From: Prostheceraeus crozeri
Lineage: Eukaryota > Platyhelminthes > Polycladida > Euryleptidae
Direction of reading: 5' to 3'
Assembly: GCA_907163375.1 (NCBI GenBank)
Contig: CAJQUW010001646.1
Location: forward strand, 124,001-188,000
Length of the DNA stretch: 64,000 nucleotides
The notes under the pieces are model-generated. The model had not been told where the DNA came from and searched no databases. It saw nothing but the letters and a program-made list of their open reading frames with translations. Shown here in pieces: positions 58,601 to 64,000 of the stretch (the first letter of the stretch is position 1; every line of letters starts with the position of its first letter). Both the position numbers and the translations under genes were made by a program.

Positions 58601-61600
58601 TTAAAATGATCTTAATATTGCGACATCCAATAACAATAATATCAAAACAATAGCAGTATATGAAGTCCGTGATGTCATGATGAGGACTCTTTTCATGCAG
58701 AAAGTGTGACGCAAACATCGTAACAAAATTGAAATACCCTATTATTCATTCCCTAGAAATTCAAAGATATATATTAAGCACACCTTCAACAAAAAATACT
58801 GCTATTATTATTTCTACAACTATTTCCCCATTCGGTTGCTAAAGAAGTAGAAGCTACTTTCCCGAGGAACATAGCCAAGTATAAAGTAAAATGTTTCTAC
58901 ACTGTAGGCCTATATGGATGAAACTTTATTGAGATAAGCATTGATGGATTATTTTGTTTATAATTATATTTACATTTTCTAACATAATTAGGTACGCCAG
59001 TTATGTGAAAAATTCCGGTTAATTTTCGTGATCGGTTGATGCCAATTAACAACATTCAATAGCCATTTACCATACAATATAGCATAGTTAAGCAATTCTT
59101 CAGGACTTTCGCTATTGTTGACTCGGTGATAGCGGGTTTGTGTGGTAGGACAGCTCTCACCTCAGCGTTAATTTTGACTAGTGTGTACTCCATGCTCTTC
59201 CACAGTCTGCATCATTTTTCCTATCATTTCTTCATCGACTTTGACGTTTCTTGCTCCAGCCCAAGGACGAACAACAAGGCCTGTTTCTTGAAATCGTCGA
59301 ACGATTCCCCATGCTGCTGTCCTCCGAACACCTAGGAGAGCCGCTTCGTCATTATTAATTGCGTCAACCATACGCTGATTGTCTACTTCATACATCAGCT
59401 ACTTTATACATGTCTACTATAGAGATTCGGACTCTTGGCATGACTGACAATTGCCTCTATCAATCGCTGCTCCATTGAACAAACTGTCTTCTTTATATGC
59501 GTCATGCGACATGATCATTTCTAAAATGATCAATTTCGCTCACGAAACATAATCAGTTTCCAATAGTAGGAAAGTCCTCTGATGAGCAAAGTAGCCGCCA
59601 TGTTTGTCTCAAAGAGCCATGGACTGCATGGCCAATAGAGTACTTGCTACATTAGGGTACGATAGGGTTGCTGTATCTTGTCAGGTCCCTCATGAAATCC
59701 TATTGTCACTCCTCAATGCACTGCATTTGTCCAACATGTCGCAATGTCATAATTGAAGGTCTGTCATGATTTCACCATGTCGCTAACTTCTGCGCTAAAT
59801 CACTCATGAATTGCTAAGCTCCTACATGATTCTCTGACTGTCTTTATTGAAATCCAAAACCTGTAGTATTGCTTTTAAAATACCATGTTTGTCTTCTAGT
59901 TCATTCATTGATGTTTGTTCGCGCTGACGTCACACATTGTATTGATTCATCTCATGAATATGGTCGAACGTTGAACATTTCATTCACCTGATGATGCGCA
60001 CAGGTTGTGCGTATGCCCTAATAAATTCTTCGTTGATTAACCGCAATTTTTCATATATGTACATTTGTGTGGCATTACATAAGAACATTTGTGTACTTTA
60101 GATCACCCAGGGTTGCCGCGTGGAGAGGAAATTTCAAGTCCATATCCACGAATAAACGAAAATTGTGATGAGAAGTGGATTTACCGTATATAGCTCATAC
60201 AGTTCTTATGATGCACATAATAAATTTATTTTAAACTCAAAATAAAATCTTTCCCGAACTAAAACAAAAAAATTAGAAATTTTATAAAATAGCGACGGGT
60301 TGTTTATTCCGAATTTTGAGAGGTCGGATGTCTACTCACAGGAGATATGATATCCAATTTTAGGATAGAAAGTGCTCCACCCTTAAGAGAGGTCTATATA
60401 GCCAGATGTTGGCTAACCAATCATACAAAAAATATATGCACTCAAAGCGATTCATGTTTAGTGAACATAAAAAGTTAAAGATATTCTTCGCCAGATTCAA
60501 CTTCTATTGAAATGAATAATTGTCAGGATCACAATTAATTGCCTCTGTCACTTTTTCACTGTCTGTGGTTATTTCACACTTAAAAATCATATTATTGTTT
60601 TTCGCTTGATATCGAATATAAATAAGCTTTTCATCACAGCTGTTGAAAAGTTTCTCCACATCTTCGACAAAATCGTGTCAACTTGACTAAGTAGTCGTCC
60701 CATGAAGGCTGAGGATACGGGTACAGAAAGAATAATTTTGGCACATGTGCGCAGCCGTGTTAAGCTGCTATATCGCCAGAAATTGATTCCTTTAAAGGAA
60801 TTCAGCAATTCTTTGCTCCCAGTACTTCTACTCTCTGTCTGAGCACTTTGCGTTTTTTACTGGTTTACTCATCAGGCCGCTGTCGCCATAAGGACGTGAA
60901 GTGCACGTCATCGAATCGATCACTTGACATTTGCCGATCGCACAGCTGCGTGCTCTCACGGTCACCTTTGTTGTGTAAGGACTCGCAAGTTGTGAACACC
61001 CCTCGAGATACTCATCAACAATCTGGTTGTGGTCATGAGCCATTTTATCATAAAATTACATGTAGCTTTCTTCAATCATGCATTTGAAATCATTGCAGCA
61101 GCAAATTTGGAAATAGATGTATTCATGCAAAAAATATCCACGATATTTATGGATATTTAAAAAATTTCGATATCCATCCATGGACAACCATATCCACAGC
61201 AAGTCTGCGGGCAACATGAATAGCTTGATGTGCTTTAATTTAGAAATTACACATTCAGCTGGTAGCTGAAGCTAGAAAGTTAGTATGCAACAGAAGAACT
61301 TACTGATAGAAAAATCATGCTAAGGACTCTCTGAGAAAGCATTAGTTTAGTTGCTAGTCCATTTAAACTGCTCCGGTTCGTAAAAATGTTAATTTTTCCA
61401 GATTATGAAAATTTTTTTCTACTACTCGTACAATGCAAGAGCGTGAGCAGGAAAGCAGTCTCTGCCTTAATGACCGATCTCATTAATTATTTTCGAAACC
61501 GAGTTTGTGATGCCTCATTAGGACTGTAGCATTATGCTGCAGGGATGAGATTAGCTTAAGCGAGACACCCCCTAAAGTAATGTTTATTGCGCAACACATG

Positions 61601-64000
61601 TTGTGATTATGTGTTTAAAACTGTGAGCGTAGGTCTTTAATCTGGACCAGGTAAAAATTGAAATGAGAAACCTTACCTCATTTGATCTCCCTTGTGGTAA
61701 TTTTCCACTTCATGACTAATCGGACCTGCTGTATCACTTATCGAGAGGAGGGCTTCCATCCCTTCTTTGCATCTGACCCTTTGTGTGCTTGTGGCTTCAT
61801 CGCAGTGAGTGTAAATAACTGTGAATGGGATCGCTGAAAGTAGAGAATGTTCAGGATGTTATCGCGACTGAGGAAGACACGAAATCTAATCAAATTTTAT
61901 AATATAAACGATTTTCATAAAGCGATTAGTTTTCGATTATATTGAAAATGAATGGCAGAACCTCAGAGATAAGTTGCGTTGCTTCTGCATTTGTAAGTTG
62001 CTTTATTAACTAAGTTGAAGTCAAAGCAGCTTTCGGTGCTTTAATTAATACTTTTCGGATCTTGATGTTGAATCACCTTGAGATTTGGGATCCCAACAGA
62101 CTAAGTCTTCATGCTTTCAACTTTATGCTTTTCCAATAGCGCCTATGGAAATTTCTAATTTTGTAAAATGCATATCTGCAGAATTGGCAATATATGAAAC
62201 TCCTAGTACTATGAGTAGGGTTCGGAAAATATATTTTTCAGCAAAAAGCATTTTTTAAAAATATTTTTGAAGTTTTCGGGGTGTTTAAAATATTTCTATT
62301 TTCTCAAACACTTTTTAAATATTTCTAAGGCCTGTGGACTCAAATACATTAGACTTACTCAAATGCTTTGTATTTCGTTAAACCCTTGATTTGTTGGGAT
62401 TAACACATGCCATGAATATGGTTTAAGTTGTGGAGCCAGGGTAAACCAGATGTTCTGTTGTGAAAAACGCATTATGCCAAAACACGATGCATTTCGCTTA
62501 CCAACTGAACATCTGGTTTACTATGGCTCCACAGCTTAAATCAAACCTTGATTTAATCATATGCTAAAAGCAAAATATTGAATGCTGGGATACATCAGCA
62601 GTCACCATAAAGGGCATGTACACCTTCTACTGTCTTTGACCATCTTATATCAAAAATTTTTAAAAATTGAGGCTCCGTCACAGATTCGTGTAGAAAGACA
62701 AATACAACACTTCCCTACCACTTGACCCTATCATTACCCGATGAGGAGCGTAAGTATAAGCGCTATACTTTTGTGTCGAAAATTTGGACTTCGTACGAAC
62801 TGCTATTGATTCACTCGAATCTTAGGATGCAGCATCGATCAGACAAAGTAATGCGATCATGGGTGACACGGATTTAAGATTAGGACTAGCACATATCGCC
62901 GCCAACTTGCACCGTCTGCCTGACCTGATTTAATCACTGGAGACCCAAGGATTCAGTCTAATTGACTCTTTCTCAGCCGTCACCGATGCAGAGAATGCAA
63001 CCAAGAAGAAATATGATAAGGCTTATCAAAAATATTTACGTATTCAAGTCCTGCTCTCTATTGAGTTAGTGTTGCAAAGTTGCGAGAACTCACTCACAGA
63101 CAATACATGTCTCCTCACCAGGCTATCACCTATGACTTTGCGCCGATCACGAGCGCCGACGTCGAGCGCATGTTTTTGACATACAAGACGATTTTATCTA
63201 ACAATCGTCGGAGACTTTCTTCCGAAATCTCTCTAAAATATCAGTCTGCTATTGATTTATCAGCAAATGGAATTAAATGCTTTTATTTTTAATTTCCTTT
63301 TTGTTTAGAACTTTTGGGGGAAGTGAGTATCTAAATAAGTTGATGGGATGAACTTCACTTTTTCCTGAACACAGTGGAGTCATTACAATAATTCACAGTA
63401 TAATTTGATTTCTAAACACAGAAATTTTGTCGATTTTTTAAAATACATCGAGATTTTGAAAAGAATAAATACTTAAATATTTTGATGGTTTTGACTAAAT
63501 ATTTTTCCGAACCCCAGTTAAGAGCTTCAAAATTCATTTTTTGTAATATGACAGCTTTTACTATTTCATTTGATGTTATTCATTCAAAGCACAACTTACA
63601 TTTTTCCCGACATGCGACTTTGTAAGCGCTTGTGACTTGTTGCTCTTGAATATCTTGCTTCACATTAACTGTAAAGATGACATGGTCTACCATCCTCAAG
63701 TGCGAGGGATCAGACAAAGTCGTTGGACTTCGATTATCGTTTAGAGGACCAATAAGCTCTGTACCCTCGGGGACTAAGCCGTCAAGAATACTACGAAGAA
63801 GGATGTCAGGAAGTCCATTTTGGTTATTCAAAAGTCCTGAAAATTGAACATGTGATCAACAATGATGTGCATTGTGATTACATACAATGATGTCTACAAA
63901 CCTGGACAGTCTACCAATGTAGGCAAGCGAAAATCTCTTTGAAAAGCTATGTTAGAAAATAAATCCTTCAGTCTTTGCACTTCTCTTGGAAGAAGTCCAA
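55530..64000 (-). CDS. P-loop GTPase-like protein, C-terminal part (split gene, continues off right edge)
   Basis: Five minus-strand exons: 63902-64000 (cut by the window), 63600-63836, 61677-61833, 57776-57918 and probably one ending near 55691. The visible protein reads through GLLPREVQRLKDLFSNIAFQ to LPTLVDCPGLLNN, where DCPG fits a G3 (DxxG) motif. It then has MVDHVIFTVNVKQDI (a hydrophobic strand) and PFTVIYTHCDEATS, where THCD fits the G4 (N/TKxD) position. A helical and basic C-terminal region follows. The order and spacing resemble dynamin-, AIG1/GIMAP- or IRG-like GTPases. I cannot choose a family, and the P-loop (G1) must lie off the right edge. The first four exons join in phase with GT/AG borders. 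The last exon is uncertain. Confidence 0.72.
56282..57340 (+). pseudogene. LINE relic: ORF1 and start of endonuclease
   Basis: The first frame (to 56677) is a coiled-coil-rich ORF1 start (LDLLRQMNEKIDNFNSDIQS). A second frame (56687-56899, then shifted to about 57,070) has ESRLIIMGKCMSDSKDLISA, AYRLGKVRDDGKSRLIM and KVFIQEDLPKEANKRLGE. This is the RRM-like plus C-terminal pattern of ORF1 in Jockey/CR1-type LINEs. From 57,140 remains of an endonuclease start are seen (DVHICTETWLNL, then DRLNYSSRRG). It ends abruptly at about 57,340. Frames are shifted at least twice. It is of the same broad type as the RT relics at 2.1 and 27.6 kb. Confidence 0.8.
57385..57540. repeat. Foldback repeat family copy, partial
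   Basis: ATGCCAAAAATTATGACCCT, CTAGACTTGAGTAGC and a diverged AGAATTCTCATTTC follow the same order as 52,885-52,995. A diverged single-arm copy. Confidence 0.5.
57776..57918 (-). CDS. GTPase gene exon, basic C-terminal region
   Basis: Begins after a TTCCAG acceptor with the last base of a serine codon, matching the 61677-61833 exon. Encodes SHDGLVYETNLVKHRKALEA, then LGKIVAPTKRLSRTPISKFQ and LQKRSASLNVK, ending two bases into a codon before GTAAGT. Rich in Lys/Arg/Ser, with no catalytic motif. Confidence 0.7.
57919..59160. other. GTPase intron, nothing recognised
   Basis: AT-rich intron between the exon at 57776 and the Tc1-like relic. No features were identified. Confidence 0.45.
59168..59395 (-). 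pseudogene. Tc1/mariner-type transposase N-terminal relic
   Basis: The frame reads DNQRMVDAINNDEAALLGVR, RTAAWGIVRRFQETGLVVRP and GARNVKVDEEMIGKMMQTVE. This is the helix-turn-helix and GARNxKVDEEM linker of a Tc1-like transposase. The catalytic half is missing. Confidence 0.8.
59400..60586. other. GTPase intron, nothing recognised
   Basis: AT-rich intron with no coding or repeat signal that I can support. Confidence 0.4.
60587..61190 (-). pseudogene. hAT transposase C-terminal relic
   Basis: The frame at 60587-60808 reads GINFWRYSSLTRLRTCAKII then LSVPVSSA and RLLSQVDTILSK. This follows the hAT C-terminal dimerisation pattern (FW...P-LA--A--ILSVPASSA--ER-FS-AG-ILS) but lacks the SER residues. 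A second frame (60828-61043) has DHNQIVDEYLEG, a possible preceding block. At 61,130-61,190 ATATCCA words on both strands may be the element's subterminal end. A truncated, decayed copy. Confidence 0.7.
61191..61676. other. GTPase intron, nothing recognised
   Basis: Short AT-rich intron piece next to the 61677 exon. No features. Confidence 0.4.
61677..61833 (-). CDS. GTPase gene exon with G4-like THCD
   Basis: Opens after CTTTCAG, completing a serine codon begun in the 63600-63836 exon, and ends two bases into a codon before GTAAGG. Encodes IPFTVIYTHCDEATS, then QRVRCKEGMEALLSISDTAG and ISHEVENYHKGDQM. A hydrophobic strand leading into THCD is the expected setting of the guanine-specificity motif. 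Confidence 0.82.
62216..63516 (+). mobile_element. hAT element, decayed, with transposase C-terminus
   Basis: The ends are TAGGGTTCGGAAAATAT and, read in reverse, TGGGGTTCGGAAAAATAT. The 8-bp flanks ACTATGAG and GTTAAGAG agree at five positions, a plausible eroded duplication. A frame at 63080-63292 reads ITSADVERMFLTYKTILSNN then RRRLSSE, the hAT dimerisation block. Upstream remains (FSLIDSFSAVTDAENATKKK near 62,955) may belong to the same transposase. Most of the catalytic core is deleted. Confidence 0.82.
62421..62547. repeat. Small foldback element inside the hAT
   Basis: GTGGAGCCAGGGTAAACCAG ATGTTC on the left is inverted as GAACATCTGGTTTACTATGG CTCCAC on the right, with a central GCATTATGCC region. 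About 40-bp arms with a few mismatches. Confidence 0.75.
63600..63836 (-). CDS. GTPase gene exon after G3
   Basis: Opens after TTTTCAG, completing the glycine of DCPG, and ends one base into a codon before GTAAGT. Encodes LLNNQNGLPDILLRSILDGL, PEGTELIGPLNDNRSPTTLS and HLRMVDHVIFTVNVKQDIQE, then a short helix. Both borders and both phases agree with neighbours. Confidence 0.85.
63902..64000 (-). CDS. GTPase gene exon with G3-like DCPG (cut by window edge)
   Basis: Encodes GLLPREVQRLKDLFSNIAFQ, then RDFRLPTLVDCPG, where a hydrophobic strand leads to DCPG. It ends one base into the Gly codon before GTTTGT. The exon continues beyond the right edge. Confidence 0.8.

Noticed and set aside
1-64000. 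CRISPR array or bacterial operon
   Set aside because: No regularly spaced direct repeats with unique spacers; split genes and animal transposons throughout.

Overview
This is AT-rich metazoan DNA. It carries two split host genes on the minus strand, separated and invaded by a dense load of transposons. Short exons with GT/AG borders, long introns, tRNA-derived and non-LTR elements, a Penelope-like element and a Polinton all point to an invertebrate animal. I cannot name the phylum with confidence.

Host genes. From 22.6 kb down to 325, minus-strand exons with matching splice phases encode the N-terminal part of a TRPM-family cation channel (the SLOG/LSDAT region, MHR1/2). The channel domain lies off the left edge. 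From the right edge down to about 55.5 kb, minus-strand exons encode the C-terminal part of a P-loop GTPase-like protein with a G3-like DCPG and a G4-like THCD. Its G1 lies off the right edge. Nothing else looks like a conserved host gene.

TRPM gene territory (0.3-22.6 kb). The introns hold a foldback repeat family (0.6-1.86 kb), two LINE pieces (2.1-3.1 kb) and a near-perfect 98-bp-arm palindrome (7.7 kb). They also hold a four-member nest: a non-autonomous hAT (9,680-20,041) contains a second hAT (10,648-19,298). That second hAT in turn contains a LINE with a fully open endonuclease-RT frame (11.2-14.9 kb) and a young mariner-like element (16,914-18,687).

Middle (22.6-38 kb). A second nest occupies 25,911-30,928. 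A Tc1-like element has a LINE relic inserted in its right terminal repeat, and that LINE is split by a Penelope-like element that left a 12-bp target duplication. The Penelope-like element has an inverted 5' portion and the remains of a hammerhead ribozyme. The rest is AT-rich, gene-free sequence.

Polinton (38,288-52,878). This is a 14.6-kb Polinton/Maverick fossil. It has terminal inverted repeats of about 507 bp, a perfect 6-bp target duplication (AGACAG), capsid-type and small virion-type genes, a protein-primed family B DNA polymerase and a packaging-type ATPase. Its coding parts are interrupted in several places, and I see no integrase or protease. It sits between inverted copies of the same foldback family seen at 0.6 kb.

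GTPase gene territory (53-64 kb). Introns between the GTPase exons hold a LINE ORF1/endonuclease relic (56.3-57.3 kb), a Tc1-like relic (59.2 kb) and two hAT relics (60.6 kb; 62,216-63,516). The second hAT itself contains a small foldback element.
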